From contig NZ_JASZYS010000008.1 of assembly GCF_030316845.1 (NCBI RefSeq), positions 248,001-312,000 of the forward strand: a stretch of DNA of 64,000 bases, written 5' to 3'. The notes beneath the pieces were generated by a model. That model did no database searches and was not told the DNA's origin. It saw only the letters and a program-made list of their open reading frames with translations. Positions 32,801 to 42,732 of this stretch are shown here, piece after piece (position 1 is the stretch's first letter; every line of letters begins with the position of its first letter). This DNA is from Variovorax davisae (lineage in GTDB: Bacteria; Pseudomonadota; Gammaproteobacteria; Burkholderiales; Burkholderiaceae_C). Made by a program: the position numbers and the translations under genes.

Positions 32801-33999
32801 TCGACCGCTCCTTCGCTCTTCATCGCCGAGATCTCGTCGGCGCCGTAGCCCAGCTCGGCCAGCAGGGCGTCGGTCTGCTCGCCGGGGTCGGGCGCTGCAT
32901 GATGAAAATACTCGGGATGCGGAAAGGCCGACAGATTGATCGGCGAGCGGATCAGGTTGACTTCGCCGAGCACCGGGTGCTTGGCCGGGCGCGTCATGCG
33001 CAGGTGCTTGACCTGCAGGTCCTCGAAGGCCTGGCCGATGTTGTAGACCGGACCGCAGGGCACGCCGGCCGGATTCAGCTTCGCGACCAGTTCCGCGACC
33101 GTGAACCGGCGCGTCACTTCGTTGACCGCGGCGTCGAGCTGGCGCCGATGCGCCACCCGCGACTCGAAGCTCTGGTAGTCCGCGTCCTGATGCAGCGCGT
33201 GCGCGCCCAGCGCCTCGCAGAAGCCGGCCCACATGTACTGCGTGCTGGCGCAGATGTTGACCTGGCCGTCGCTGGCGTCGAAGGTGCTCATCGGCACCTG
33301 GGTCGGATGCGCGTTGCCTTCCTGCACCGGGATGTCGCCAGCCACCGTGTAGCGTGCGCCCTGGAAGTCGAGCTTGTTCAGCATGCCCTCGATCAGCGAG
33401 GTATGGACCCATTGGCCTTCGCCGCTGCGCTCGCGGTGCAGCAGCGCCAGCAGGATGCCCTGGCCCAGGAACATGCCCGCAGTGGTGTCGGAGATCGCGA
33501 TGCCGGTGCGCACGGCGCCGCGCCCGGGCTCGCCGGTCACCGAGCTCAGGCCCGACATCCCTTGCACGATCTGGTCCACGCCCGGGCGGTCGCTGTAGGG
33601 GCCGTCCTGGCCGAAGCCCGAGATGCTCGCGAGGATGATCCGCGGGTTGAGTTCCTTCAACTGCTCGTAGCCCAGGCCCAGGCGCGTCTTGACGTCCGAG
33701 CGGAAATTCTCGGCCACCACGTCGCTGCGCTCGATCAGGCGGCGCAGCACCCGGGCGCCTTGCGGCGTCTTGAGGTCCAGGCAGAGGCTGCGCTTGTTGC
33801 GGTGCAGGTTCTGCTCGTCCGGGCCGCGTCGGCGGCCCGTGACGGAGCCCCGGTCCTTGCGCGCGGGCGGCTCGACCCGCGTCACGTCGGCGCCCCAGTC
33901 GGCCAGCAGGCGCACGGCGGTCGGGCCGGCCCGCGCGATGGTCAGGTCGAGGACCTTGAAGCCCGAGAGCGGGAGCGGCGAAGGCGCGGAAGTCGACAT
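32797..33999 (-). CDS. Family III CoA-transferase (CaiB/BaiF)
   Basis: A 400-residue protein. Family marks: LSGFKVLDLTIARAGPTAVR, WGADVTRVEPPARKDRGS, RNKRSLCLDLKTPQGARVL, ENFRSDVKTRLGLGYEQL and SGFGQDGPYSDRPGVDQIVQ. The active-site segment reads VHTSLIEGMLNKLDF, again with Glu in place of the Asp of Frc-type enzymes. It presumably activates the acid released by the upstream carboxylesterase, with the crotonases acting next. Confidence 0.9.
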   Translation of the reverse strand: MSTSAPSPLPLSGFKVLDLTIARAGPTAVRLLADWGADVTRVEPPARKDRGSVTGRRRGPDEQNLHRNKRSLCLDLKTPQGARVLRRLIERSDVVAENFRSDVKTRLGLGYEQLKELNPRIILASISGFGQDGPYSDRPGVDQIVQGMSGLSSVTGEPGRGAVRTGIAISDTTAGMFLGQGILLALLHRERSGEGQWVHTSLIEGMLNKLDFQGARYTVAGDIPVQEGNAHPTQVPMSTFDASDGQVNICASTQYMWAGFCEALGAHALHQDADYQSFESRVAHRRQLDAAVNEVTRRFTVAELVAKLNPAGVPCGPVYNIGQAFEDLQVKHLRMTRPAKHPVLGEVNLIRSPINLSAFPHPEYFHHAAPDPGEQTDALLAELGYGADEISAMKSEGAVE

Positions 34000-34033
34000 G
34001 GAAGCCTTGGGAGAAAAGTGAAGAGAAAGGAGA

Positions 34034-34048
34034 GGGGCGGAGCGCCCC
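34034..34048 (-). terminator. Hairpin between carboxylesterase and CoA-transferase genes
   Basis: GGGGCG-GAG-CGCCCC is a perfect 6-bp stem; on the minus strand a pyrimidine-rich tract (CTCTCCTTTCTCTTCACTTT) follows. It could attenuate transcription between the importer/esterase genes and the CoA-ester genes. Confidence 0.4.
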
Positions 34049-34053
34049 GCACG

Positions 34054-35682
34054 TCAGTGCGCCGCCCAGTACGCACGAAAGGACTTGCGCGGGTCGTCCT
34101 GCGTGCGCGTGCGGCTGCTGTCGCCCTCGAAGACCAGCGTGCTGCGCTGCCCGGCCGTGTAGGGCGCCCAGCGCGGCGTGCGGGCGTTGTTCGGGTCGCC
34201 GCTGGCCGCGAACGCGACCCAGGCGCCGGCCAGCTGGTCGGCCAGGCGCACGCTCTCGGCGCTCGGCCCGTTCAGGCCGTGGCGGATGTCGTGCAGGCTG
34301 GGGCCGATGTCGGTGCCGTGCGGCGCGCCGTAGCGCCCGCCGTAGGCCGGGCTCGGGATCTTCCAGAGGTAGCTGTAGGCCGGCGCCGCACCGGCCGCGG
34401 CCTTGCGCGCCGCCTGCACCTGCGCGGTGCGGCGAAAGGTCATGTCGGTGTCGATCCGCGCCTGCAGCACGTAGGGCGAAGCCGCGGGGTCCTCGTCGCG
34501 GTACATCGCGACCAGCTGGCGGCCGTCCGCGCCCACGCGCGCCTGCGCGAACTTGAGCAGGCCCGCCTCGTCGAGGTCGAAATTGACCATGCGGTAAGCG
34601 CGCTCGTCGAGCACCGTGCTCACGATCATCGGCACTTCGGCCGACAGGGCCGGGGCATCGGGATCGAAGGGATGGCGCGCGATGGCGCTGCCGTCGAGCA
34701 CCGGCGAGAAGGCGCGCGGCGCCTCGCCCTTGGCGCGGTCGGCGTTCTCCAGGGTCACTTGCGCGGCCAGCAGGGTCTGCATCGGCAGGGCCTGCAGCTG
34801 GCGCAGGGGGTCCTTGCCGAGGCCGAGCGCAGCGACGAATTCGCTCGCCGCCTGGCGCGAGGCGTCCTGCGTGGTCACGCGCAGGGCCGAGCCGCTCATC
34901 ACGCCCGCGCGGTGGAACAGTCCGCGCGCCGAAGGCATCGCCATCAGCACGCTGGTCTTCAGGCCGCCGCCCGACTGGCCGAACACCAGCACGCGCTGCG
35001 GGTCGCCCCCGAAGGCCGCGATGTTCTGCTGGATCCAGCCCAGCGCCGCCACGATGTCGAGCATGCCCACCGTGCCGGAGCGGGCGGCGTCGCTGCCGCC
35101 GAGCTCCGACAGGTCGAGGAAGCCGAAGGATCCCAGACGGTGGTTGAGCGTGACCACCACCGCATCGCCGAAGCGCGCCAGCATCTCGCCGTCGAACTGG
35201 GGCGAATTGCCCGAGCCCGCGTAGTAGCCGCCGCCGTGCAGGTGGACCATGACCGGCCGCCTGGCGCCGGACGAGGGCGAGGCCGAAGGCGTCCAGATGT
35301 TCATCACCAGGCAGTCCTCGCCCATGCCGCCGGGCTGCAGGTCGTACATGATGAGGTCGGCGTAGGCGCGCCGCCGGTCGGCCGGCAGCTGCGGCGCGTA
35401 GTTGCCGTAGGCCGTGGCGTCGCGCACGCCGGCCCAGCGCACCACCGGCGCGGGCGGCATGAAGCGGTTCGCGCCCGCGGTATCGGCGCCGTAATGCACG
35501 CCCTTGAACACCGCGATGCCGCCCGACATCAGTCCGCGCAGGCGGCCGTTGGAGGTCTCGACGATCGGGAATATCTCGTTCTCGGTCATGGCGCGGGCGC
35601 CCTGGGCGCACCACAGGGCGCCGGTGGCCGCGGCGGCGCCCAGAAGGCTGCGGCGGCGAATGGCATGGGGGTCTTTCTGCAT
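34054..35682 (-). CDS. Type-B carboxylesterase, Tat-exported
   Basis: A 542-residue protein with a twin-arginine-like signal (RRRSLLGAAAATGALWCAQG). Type-B carboxylesterase/lipase hallmarks: EDCLVMNIWTP, the oxyanion loop VHLHGGGYYAGSG, NHRLGSFGFLDL, WIQQNIAAFGGDPQRVLVFG, nucleophile elbow GQSGGG (commonly GESAG in this family), STVLDERAY acid region and the histidine in YGAPHGTDIG. It would hydrolyse an ester in the periplasm. The importer genes precede it and the CoA-ester genes follow, so it probably releases the acid the operon degrades. Confidence 0.88.
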   Translation of the reverse strand: MQKDPHAIRRRSLLGAAAATGALWCAQGARAMTENEIFPIVETSNGRLRGLMSGGIAVFKGVHYGADTAGANRFMPPAPVVRWAGVRDATAYGNYAPQLPADRRRAYADLIMYDLQPGGMGEDCLVMNIWTPSASPSSGARRPVMVHLHGGGYYAGSGNSPQFDGEMLARFGDAVVVTLNHRLGSFGFLDLSELGGSDAARSGTVGMLDIVAALGWIQQNIAAFGGDPQRVLVFGQSGGGLKTSVLMAMPSARGLFHRAGVMSGSALRVTTQDASRQAASEFVAALGLGKDPLRQLQALPMQTLLAAQVTLENADRAKGEAPRAFSPVLDGSAIARHPFDPDAPALSAEVPMIVSTVLDERAYRMVNFDLDEAGLLKFAQARVGADGRQLVAMYRDEDPAASPYVLQARIDTDMTFRRTAQVQAARKAAAGAAPAYSYLWKIPSPAYGGRYGAPHGTDIGPSLHDIRHGLNGPSAESVRLADQLAGAWVAFAASGDPNNARTPRWAPYTAGQRSTLVFEGDSSRTRTQDDPRKSFRAYWAAH

Positions 35683-35713
35683 GGTTGCGGTCTCCGTCCT
35701 GTGGGTTTGTTCT

Positions 35714-36769
<1,056 letters not shown>

Positions 36770-36781
36770 GGGAATTGCCTT

Positions 36782-38515
36782 TCAGGCGCGGCGCAGCATG
36801 AAGTCGCGGCCCGCGATGCGCATGCCGATGCCGACCACCAGCGTGACGATGACCACCAGCACCACGCCCATCGCGGCGAGGCTTTCGTAGTTGCCCTGCT
36901 CGCTGAGGTCGAGCGTGAGCACCGAGACCACGCGCGAGGCCGGTCCGGTGAGGAAGACGGCGGTCGACAGTTCCTTGGTGCAGATGACGAAGACCAGGAT
37001 GAAGACCCCCACCAGCGACTTCTTGAGCAGCGGCACCACCACCCGGCCCAGCACCGTGAGGCGACCGCCGCCCAGGATGCGCACCGCTTCCTCGAGCTCG
37101 GGGTTGAGCGATCGGATCGAGGCCGCGCTGGCCGTCACCGCGATCGGCAGGAAGCGGGTGGTGAAGGCGACCACGATCAGCGCGCCGGTGCCGTAGAGCG
37201 AGAAGGGCGGCCCGGCATAGGCGGCATAGAGGCCGATCGCCAGGATCAGCCCGGGCACCGCCACCGGCGCCAGCGCGAGGAACTGGATCAGCGTCGGGAA
37301 GGGCGTGATCCGTCGCTGCGTGGCGTAGGCCACGCAGACCCCCATCGCGACGCACACCAGGGCGGTCGCGGCGGAATAGCTCACGGTGTTCAGCAGCGCC
37401 GAGCGCACCGTGAGCTGCTCGAAGAAGATGTTGTGGAAATTGGCGAGCGTGAGGTTGCCGGCGCCGATGCCGCGGCCCCAGGCCTTCGACAGCGAAGCCA
37501 GCACCAGGATGATCATCGGCATCACGACGGTCAGCACCGACACCAGCACCGAGTAGCCCAGCAGCAGCCACTTCCAGGCGCCGATGTCGAAGGGCCGGCG
37601 CTCGCCGCCCTTGCCCGACACCGAGACGAAGCCCTTGCGCGCGAGCAGGCGGCGCTGCAGGTAGAGCATCAGCACCGTCAGCGCCAGGATCGGCATCGAG
37701 AAGGCGGCCGCCTGCTCGACCTTCAGCGGGTACTCGAAGAAGGACACCAGCTGCGTGGTCGCCAGGTTGATGCCGGCGGGAATGGCGATCAGCGCGGGCG
37801 TGCCGTAGAGCGCGACCGACTCGAGGAAGATCAGGATCGCGGCGCCGACGATCGAGGGCATGACCAGCGGCAGCGTCACGCGGGCCAGGGTGCGGAACTT
37901 GCCGGCGCCGTGGATCGCCGCCGCGTCTTCCAGTTCGGTCGACACCAGGTCGAGCGCCGACTTGGTGAAGACGTAGATCAGCGGGTAGGTGTAGAGCGCG
38001 ATCACGAAGGCCAGGCCCCAGAAGCTGAAGATGTTGAAGGGCCCCTTGTCCACGCCCAGCGCCTCGGCCCAGAGCCGGTTGAGCCAGCCGGCGTTGGGCC
38101 CGGCCAGCAGGATCCAGGCGATGGCGCCCAGGAAGTTCGGCATCACGAAGGCGGCCAGCACGCTCACATGCGTGAAGCCGCGCCCGGGCATGTTGGTGCG
38201 CGAGACCGCCAGCGCCAGCGGCACCCCGAGCGCGAGCGCCAGCGCCGTCACGGCCAGGCCCAGGTAGAGCGAGTTGAGCAGCGCCTGCAGGTGCCGCCCA
38301 CGCCCCAGCGCCGCGGCATAGCTGGCGAGCGACAGCGACCCGTCGGCCGCATGGAAGCTTTCCCAGACCAGCCGCAGGATGGGATTGGCGACCAGCCCGA
38401 CGAGCAGCAGGACCAGGCCGCCGAAGAGCCAGAGCGAGGGGTCGGCCAGCCGGCTCGGCACGCGGATGCCGGCCGGCGAGGCGGCGAGCGCGGCAGTCAT
38501 CCTCGTTTCAGACAC
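36782..38515 (-). CDS. ABC transporter permease, duplicated FbpB type
   Basis: A 577-residue inner-membrane protein with about twelve hydrophobic segments in two homologous halves, each with an EAA-type loop: EDAAAIHGAGKFRTLARVTL in the first and EEAVRILGGGRLTVLGRVVV in the second. A single double-length permease replaces the usual pair, as in FbpB and related importers. Start overlaps the binding-protein stop by 8 bases (an alternative ATG lies at 38500). Confidence 0.92.
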   Translation of the reverse strand: MSETRMTAALAASPAGIRVPSRLADPSLWLFGGLVLLLVGLVANPILRLVWESFHAADGSLSLASYAAALGRGRHLQALLNSLYLGLAVTALALALGVPLALAVSRTNMPGRGFTHVSVLAAFVMPNFLGAIAWILLAGPNAGWLNRLWAEALGVDKGPFNIFSFWGLAFVIALYTYPLIYVFTKSALDLVSTELEDAAAIHGAGKFRTLARVTLPLVMPSIVGAAILIFLESVALYGTPALIAIPAGINLATTQLVSFFEYPLKVEQAAAFSMPILALTVLMLYLQRRLLARKGFVSVSGKGGERRPFDIGAWKWLLLGYSVLVSVLTVVMPMIILVLASLSKAWGRGIGAGNLTLANFHNIFFEQLTVRSALLNTVSYSAATALVCVAMGVCVAYATQRRITPFPTLIQFLALAPVAVPGLILAIGLYAAYAGPPFSLYGTGALIVVAFTTRFLPIAVTASAASIRSLNPELEEAVRILGGGRLTVLGRVVVPLLKKSLVGVFILVFVICTKELSTAVFLTGPASRVVSVLTLDLSEQGNYESLAAMGVVLVVIVTLVVGIGMRIAGRDFMLRRA

Positions 38516-39557
38516 CGAAGGCGTCCTTCCAGAGCTCGATGACCTGCGGCAGCTGCTCGACCGACTCCTTGGCGGTCGGACGCAGCACCGTCTTGACGTC
38601 GCCGAGGCCGAGCACGCCCGGCAGCGACTTGGCGCCGGCGCGCTTGGGGATGCCGTACAGCTCGCGCGCGATGCGCTCGGTGTCCTCGCTGACCAGCAGC
38701 CATTCCATGAACAGCCTGGAGGCGTTGGGATGCGGTGCGTTGGCCATGATGGCCGAGGGCGAGAGCATCAGCGAGGTGCCTTCCCTGGGCGCCACGACCG
38801 CCAGCGGATTGCCCTTCGACGCCATCAGGGCCGCGAGGTTGATCGGTCCCGCCGAGATCGAGCGCTCGCCCGAATTGACCGTGGTGACCGTGTCGATGAT
38901 CGAGCGGCCGACCTGCGGCTTGTTGTCGGCCAGCTTCTTGAACCAGCCGTCGCCGTAGAGCTTGCGCATCTCGATCCCCCAGGCGCCGACGAAGCCGCTG
39001 AAGCCCGGGTGGCCGACCGACGCCAGGCCGCGCCACTTGGGATCGACCAGGTCGGCCCAGCTGGTGGGCGCCTCCGCGGGCTTGACCTTGTTCGTGTTGT
39101 AGATCAGCCCGACCATCGCGACGCTGGCCACGTGGTAGTAGCCGTCGGGGTCGATGTTCTGCAGCCGGCTGTCCATCAGCGCCGCCGATGAAGGCGTGTA
39201 GCGGGTCAGCAGCTTGCGCGACTTGAGATCCACGTAGTGGCCGATGTCGGTGGAGGAGAAGACATCGCAGTTGGCGGTGCCGGCCTTCAGGTCCTGGTTG
39301 AGGCGCTGGAATGCGACCTGGGCGGTGGTGCGCACCACGTTCACCTTGATGCCCGGATAGCGGGCCGTGAAGGCGCGGGCCATGTTCTCCGCATCCTCGG
39401 AGGGCAGGAACACGATGTACCAGGTCAGCTCGCCTTCCTTCTTCGCGGCCTCGTGCAGGGCGGCGAGATTCGCCGGTGCCGGCTGCTGCGCGCCGGCCCA
39501 GGGCGCGGCCGCCAGGGCGGCGGCGAAGCTGCCGAACTGTCTTCTGCTGAGGCTCAT
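38508..39557 (-). CDS. ABC transporter solute-binding protein (FbpA-like)
   Basis: A 349-residue protein with GGAGA before ATG 39557 and a Tat-like signal (LSRRQFGSFAAALAAAPWAG). FbpA/PotD-like body: EGELTWYIVFLPSEDAENMA, FTARYPGIKVNVVRTTAQV, DLKAGTANCDVFSSTDIGHY, PKWRGLASVGHPGFSG and an APREGTSLMLSPSAIMANAP segment. Many such proteins in Burkholderiales bind organic ligands rather than iron; the neighbours (esterase, CoA genes) favour that here. Confidence 0.9.
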   Translation of the reverse strand: MSLSRRQFGSFAAALAAAPWAGAQQPAPANLAALHEAAKKEGELTWYIVFLPSEDAENMARAFTARYPGIKVNVVRTTAQVAFQRLNQDLKAGTANCDVFSSTDIGHYVDLKSRKLLTRYTPSSAALMDSRLQNIDPDGYYHVASVAMVGLIYNTNKVKPAEAPTSWADLVDPKWRGLASVGHPGFSGFVGAWGIEMRKLYGDGWFKKLADNKPQVGRSIIDTVTTVNSGERSISAGPINLAALMASKGNPLAVVAPREGTSLMLSPSAIMANAPHPNASRLFMEWLLVSEDTERIARELYGIPKRAGAKSLPGVLGLGDVKTVLRPTAKESVEQLPQVIELWKDAFGV

Positions 39558-39631
39558 TGGGGTCTCCGGTGCTTGGAATTTGACAGGCCGCGAGTGTATT
39601 GATGGCTCGACAAAAAATGCAAATAGGGTTT

Positions 39632-39645
39632 ATCTGTATACGGAT
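39632..39645 (+). promoter_or_regulatory. Candidate operator in the AT-rich divergent promoter region
   Basis: ATCTGTATACGGAT is a near-perfect inverted repeat centred on GTATAC (only the T/G pair mismatches). It lies in the 150-base AT-rich gap between the divergent importer/esterase operon and the quinone oxidoreductase gene. GTATAC cores are common in GntR FCD operators, and such a regulator gene lies at 41565. Confidence 0.45.
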
Positions 39646-39707
39646 GAACTTCATCGAAGTACGCCGCAAACCTAGAATGCGCAGGCCTTCCACCCTTCAT
39701 CCCACGC

Positions 39708-40688
39708 ATGCAAAGCACCGCGATCCATATCCACAGGCACGGTGACCCGGGCGTCCTCGAACGCGTCCAGGTCGAACTCGGGCCGCCGGCGCCCGGCGAA
39801 GTGCAGATCCGCCAGACCGCGATCGGTCTCAACTTCGCCGACATCTACCAGCGCAAGGGCGCGCACGGCCCGCACGGTGGCGAGCCCTTCCCGATCACGC
39901 TCGGCTCGCAAGGCGCGGGCGTGGTGCAGGCGCTGGGGGAGGGCGTCGACCTGCTGCGCGTGGGCCAGCCGGTGGCGTACTTCCAGCCCGGCGCCTACCA
40001 GGCGATCCGCAACGTGCATGCCTCGCGCGTGATCCCGCTGCCCGAGGGCTTCTCGCAGGAAGTGGCCGGCGCCAGCCTGCTGCGCGGCCTCACGGCCGAG
40101 TACCTGCTGCGCCGGCTCTACGTGGTGAAGCCGGGCGACGCGGTGCTGGTCCATGCGGCCGCCGGCGGCATGGGCGTGATCCTCTCCCAATGGGCGCGCG
40201 CGCTCGGCGCCACCGTGATCGGCACGGTTGGCTCCGAGGAAAAGGTGGCCGTGGCGCAGGCCCACGGCTGCCATCACGTGATCGACTACCGGCGCGAGGA
40301 CTTCGTCGCCCGGACCCTGGAGCTGACCGCAGGCGCGGGCGTCGCCGTGGTCTACGACGCCGTGGGCAAGGACGTCTTCGTGCCCTCGCTCGGCTGCCTG
40401 AAGACGCTCGGCATGGCGATCAACTACGGCACTGCCTCCGGCGACGTCGAGGGCTTCGACCTGCAGTTGCTTCACGCGCGCTCGCTCAGCGTGTCCAGAC
40501 CCACGCTGCGCAGCTTCATCGCCGACCCCGCGGACCTGCGCCGCTCGGCCGCGGCGCTGTTCGAGGCGGTGCAGTCCGGCGCCGTCCGGCTGGAGGTCAA
40601 GCACCGCTACGCGCTGGCCGACGTCCAGCGCGCCCATCGGGAGCTCGAAGGCCGGCTGACCACCGGCGCGCCCGTGCTCGTTCCCTGA
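39708..40688 (+). CDS. Quinone oxidoreductase (zinc-independent MDR family)
   Basis: A 326-residue cytoplasmic protein. QorA-type features: GEVQIRQTAIGLNFADIYQR, LGSQGAGVVQALGEGVD, the nucleotide-binding AVLVHAAAGGMGVILSQWAR (AAxGGxG) and VIGTVGSEEKVAVAQAHGCH, then VVYDAVGKDVF. The zinc-binding residues of alcohol dehydrogenases are missing. It reduces quinones or acts on conjugated enones with NADPH. It may be cotranscribed with the GST 20 bases downstream. Confidence 0.9.
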   Translation: MQSTAIHIHRHGDPGVLERVQVELGPPAPGEVQIRQTAIGLNFADIYQRKGAHGPHGGEPFPITLGSQGAGVVQALGEGVDLLRVGQPVAYFQPGAYQAIRNVHASRVIPLPEGFSQEVAGASLLRGLTAEYLLRRLYVVKPGDAVLVHAAAGGMGVILSQWARALGATVIGTVGSEEKVAVAQAHGCHHVIDYRREDFVARTLELTAGAGVAVVYDAVGKDVFVPSLGCLKTLGMAINYGTASGDVEGFDLQLLHARSLSVSRPTLRSFIADPADLRRSAAALFEAVQSGAVRLEVKHRYALADVQRAHRELEGRLTTGAPVLVP

Positions 40689-40708
40689 AACCCATCGGCA
40701 ACCGACCC

Positions 40709-41470
40709 ATGAAACTCTTCCACGGATGGCTTTCCAGCGCCTCGCGCCGCGTGCGGCTCTGCCTCGCGGAAAAAGCGCTGCCTTATGAAAGCATTCCGAT
40801 CGACATGAGCCGGCAGGAGCATCACGCGCCCGGGTTCCTGGCGATGAACCCCAATGGCGTGGTGCCGGCGCTGCTGATCGGCCCGGGCCGCTCGCTCTAC
40901 GAGAGCTCGACCATCTGCGAGTACCTGGACGAGCTTCATCCGCAGCCGCCGCTGCGCCCCTCGGACCCCTACGAGCGCGCCGTGATGCGCAACTTCGTGC
41001 GCTGGACCGACGAGAAGTCGCTGCCCAACCTGCTGATCCTGAACTGGAGCATCGCACTGCAGCCCGGCGCCAGCCAGTGGAGCGATGCCCAGCTGCAGGA
41101 GAAGCTGGCCCGCATCCCCACGGCCGAGCGCCGCGAGGCCTGGACCCGGATCGCGCGCCAGCCGTATACCGAGGAAGAGAAGGCGGCGGCACTCGGCAAG
41201 CTGCTGCAGCTGGTCGACAAGATGGAGCAGATGCTGGCCGCATCGAACTGGCTGGTCGGCGATCGCTATTCGCTCGCCGACATCGCGGCGGTGCCCTTCA
41301 TCGCGCGCATCGACGAGATCGCGCCGCAGGCGCTGGGCGCCGACCTGCATCCGCGCGTGCATGCCTGGTGGGCCGCGGTGCGGCAGCGCCCGGCCTTCGC
41401 CGAGGCGCGCTTCGACCGCTTCGACGACGCGCTGCGGGCGCGGCAGAGAGAAAGCGCGGCCGGTGCCTAG
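40709..41470 (+). CDS. Glutathione S-transferase family protein
   Basis: A 253-residue protein. The N-terminal thioredoxin-like domain starts MKLFHGWLSSASRRVRLCLA, with the cis-Pro turn in NPNGVVPALLIG and the glutathione-binding ESSTICEYLDE. The C-terminal helical domain contains NWLVGDRYSLADIAAVPFIA, the conserved N-capping box of GSTs. It is longer than the usual 200-220 residues because of an insertion in the helical part. Probably detoxification or ring/ester breakdown, in keeping with the adjacent quinone oxidoreductase. Confidence 0.9.
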   Translation: MKLFHGWLSSASRRVRLCLAEKALPYESIPIDMSRQEHHAPGFLAMNPNGVVPALLIGPGRSLYESSTICEYLDELHPQPPLRPSDPYERAVMRNFVRWTDEKSLPNLLILNWSIALQPGASQWSDAQLQEKLARIPTAERREAWTRIARQPYTEEEKAAALGKLLQLVDKMEQMLAASNWLVGDRYSLADIAAVPFIARIDEIAPQALGADLHPRVHAWWAAVRQRPAFAEARFDRFDDALRARQRESAAGA

Positions 41471-41471
41471 G

Positions 41472-41536
41472 ATGCATGTGCATGCATATTCAACCGGCCT
41501 TCTTGCGTATTCGGACGGCCTTGCTGCGTGTCCGGC
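41472..41536 (+). promoter_or_regulatory. Palindrome and tandem 21-bp repeat upstream of the GntR gene
   Basis: ATGCATGTGCATGCAT (41472-41487) is a near-palindrome. It is followed by two tandem copies of a GGCCTTNNTGCGTRTYCGG repeat at 41496-41515 and 41517-41536, with a 21-base period equal to two helical turns. The block ends about 28 bases before the GntR start and looks like an autoregulatory binding array. Confidence 0.4.
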
Positions 41537-41564
41537 GCGATTAAGATAGTGGCAGGAGTCCCCC

Positions 41565-42305
41565 ATGGCCAGTTCCCCCCGCATCAACCTGAGCGACAAG
41601 ATCCGCGAAGCCCTCGAGGCCGAGATCGTCTCAGGCAAGCTCGACGCCGGTTCGCGCATCGACGAGCAGGAACTGATGGACCGCTTCGCGGTCTCTCGCA
41701 CGCCGGCGCGCGAGGCGATCCTGCAACTGATGTCGGCGGGTCTGGTCACCACGCTGCCGCGCCAGGGCGCGGTGGTCGCGACGCTGTCGCTGCCCGAATA
41801 CATCGCGATGCTCGAGATCCTCATGGAACTCGAGGGCCTGGCGGCGCGGCTGGCCGCGCGGCGCATGCCGGCGGCGCAGCGCAAGCAGCTGCAGGAAGCC
41901 CATGGCGCCTGCCAGCGGGCCGCGGCCCAGGACGACGCCGAGGCCTACGGCCAGGCCAATCGGGTCTTCCACGAGATCATCTACGACGGCAGCCTCAACG
42001 AAGTGCTGGCGCGGCAGCTGCGCTCGATGCGCCTGCGCATGCGGCATCCGCAGCGGGCCCTGTTCGACCGCCCCAACCGCATCCGCAACTCGCTCGCCGA
42101 GCACCAGACCCTCCTGGAGGCCATCGTGGCCGGCGATGAGGACGCGGCCTACCGAGCGATGACCGGCCACATCTCGAGCGGCGGCAATGTCTATGCCGAC
42201 GCCATCGCGAGCATGCCGGCCGGCAGGGCGCTGGCCGCACCCCGGAAGCCCGAAGCGCCAGCCGCGCCGCCGGCCGGCCGGCGGCGGGCGGTCGAGAAGG
42301 CCTAG
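41565..42305 (+). CDS. GntR-family regulator, FCD subfamily
   Basis: A 246-residue protein. Winged helix: LSDKIREALEAEIVSGKLDA, DRFAVSRTPAREAILQLMSA, GLVTTLPRQGAVVATL. The FCD effector domain carries the usual metal histidines (NRVFHEIIYDGS, LAEHQTLLEAIVAGDEDAA and MTGHI). The C-terminus is a low-complexity Pro/Ala/Arg tail. It probably controls its own gene and the divergent operons starting near 39.6 kb. Confidence 0.9.
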   Translation: MASSPRINLSDKIREALEAEIVSGKLDAGSRIDEQELMDRFAVSRTPAREAILQLMSAGLVTTLPRQGAVVATLSLPEYIAMLEILMELEGLAARLAARRMPAAQRKQLQEAHGACQRAAAQDDAEAYGQANRVFHEIIYDGSLNEVLARQLRSMRLRMRHPQRALFDRPNRIRNSLAEHQTLLEAIVAGDEDAAYRAMTGHISSGGNVYADAIASMPAGRALAAPRKPEAPAAPPAGRRRAVEKA

Positions 42306-42409
42306 CAGCTGCCGACCAGCGCCGGGGCGCGACTGGCAAACCGGACAAAGCCCTGGGCGCTTCCCGCAGGTCGACGGCCCGCCCTGCACTGCGCGACCGA
42401 TGGCGACCG

Positions 42410-42545
42410 TGCGCCCATCAGCGCATTGAGATCCAACCGCACGAATCTCGTCTCTCCGCGCCGGAAGAGCGCGTCCAGCCGGCGGATGATCTGGGTCGCC
42501 CGTTGGTCCTCGGTGATGTGGCGAGGACATCTTCGAGGCGCTGGA
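42410..42545 (-). pseudogene. Fragment of a sensor histidine kinase
   Basis: One minus-strand frame reads HITEDQRATQIIRRLDALFR then RGETRFVRLDLNALM. This closely parallels the kinase at the right edge of the window (IITEDRRAAEVIRRLGALFK, RGEMTLAPLDLNELV). Just before it LEDVLA appears in the adjacent frame, so one base has been lost. No start, H-box or ATPase region survives. I infer the relic of a two-component kinase that once lay beside the BASS transporter. Confidence 0.6.
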
Positions 42546-42641
42546 GCGACGCGTGGACGGCGGGCGACGGGACGAGCGGCCTTCCCATCCTAGCGGACAG
42601 CGGCAGCTTCCCTGCGCATTCTGCCCCTGCGTGGTGCCGAC

Positions 42642-42685
42642 TGCACCAAAGGACAGTAGCCGGAATTCGGTGCCGCTCGTATTCT
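42642..42685 (+). promoter_or_regulatory. Third TGCACCAAAGG promoter element, upstream of the BASS transporter
   Basis: TGCACCAAAGGACA at 42642-42655 differs at one position from the copies at 1930 and 4643. TATTCT begins at 42680, 38 bases from the motif start. The BASS gene starts about 50 bases further on. Confidence 0.5.
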
Positions 42686-42732
42686 GGGAAGGCGCCGATC
42701 GCGACGCGCGGACCGATTCATCAGCCACCGCC

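Larger units (their letters stand above)
42306..42732. other. Gene-poor stretch holding a kinase relic and a promoter element
   Basis: This 427-base gap contains a decayed minus-strand histidine-kinase fragment (about 42410-42545), then TGCACCAAAGGACA at 42642-42655 with TATTCT at 42680. No intact gene was found on either strand. Confidence 0.6.
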
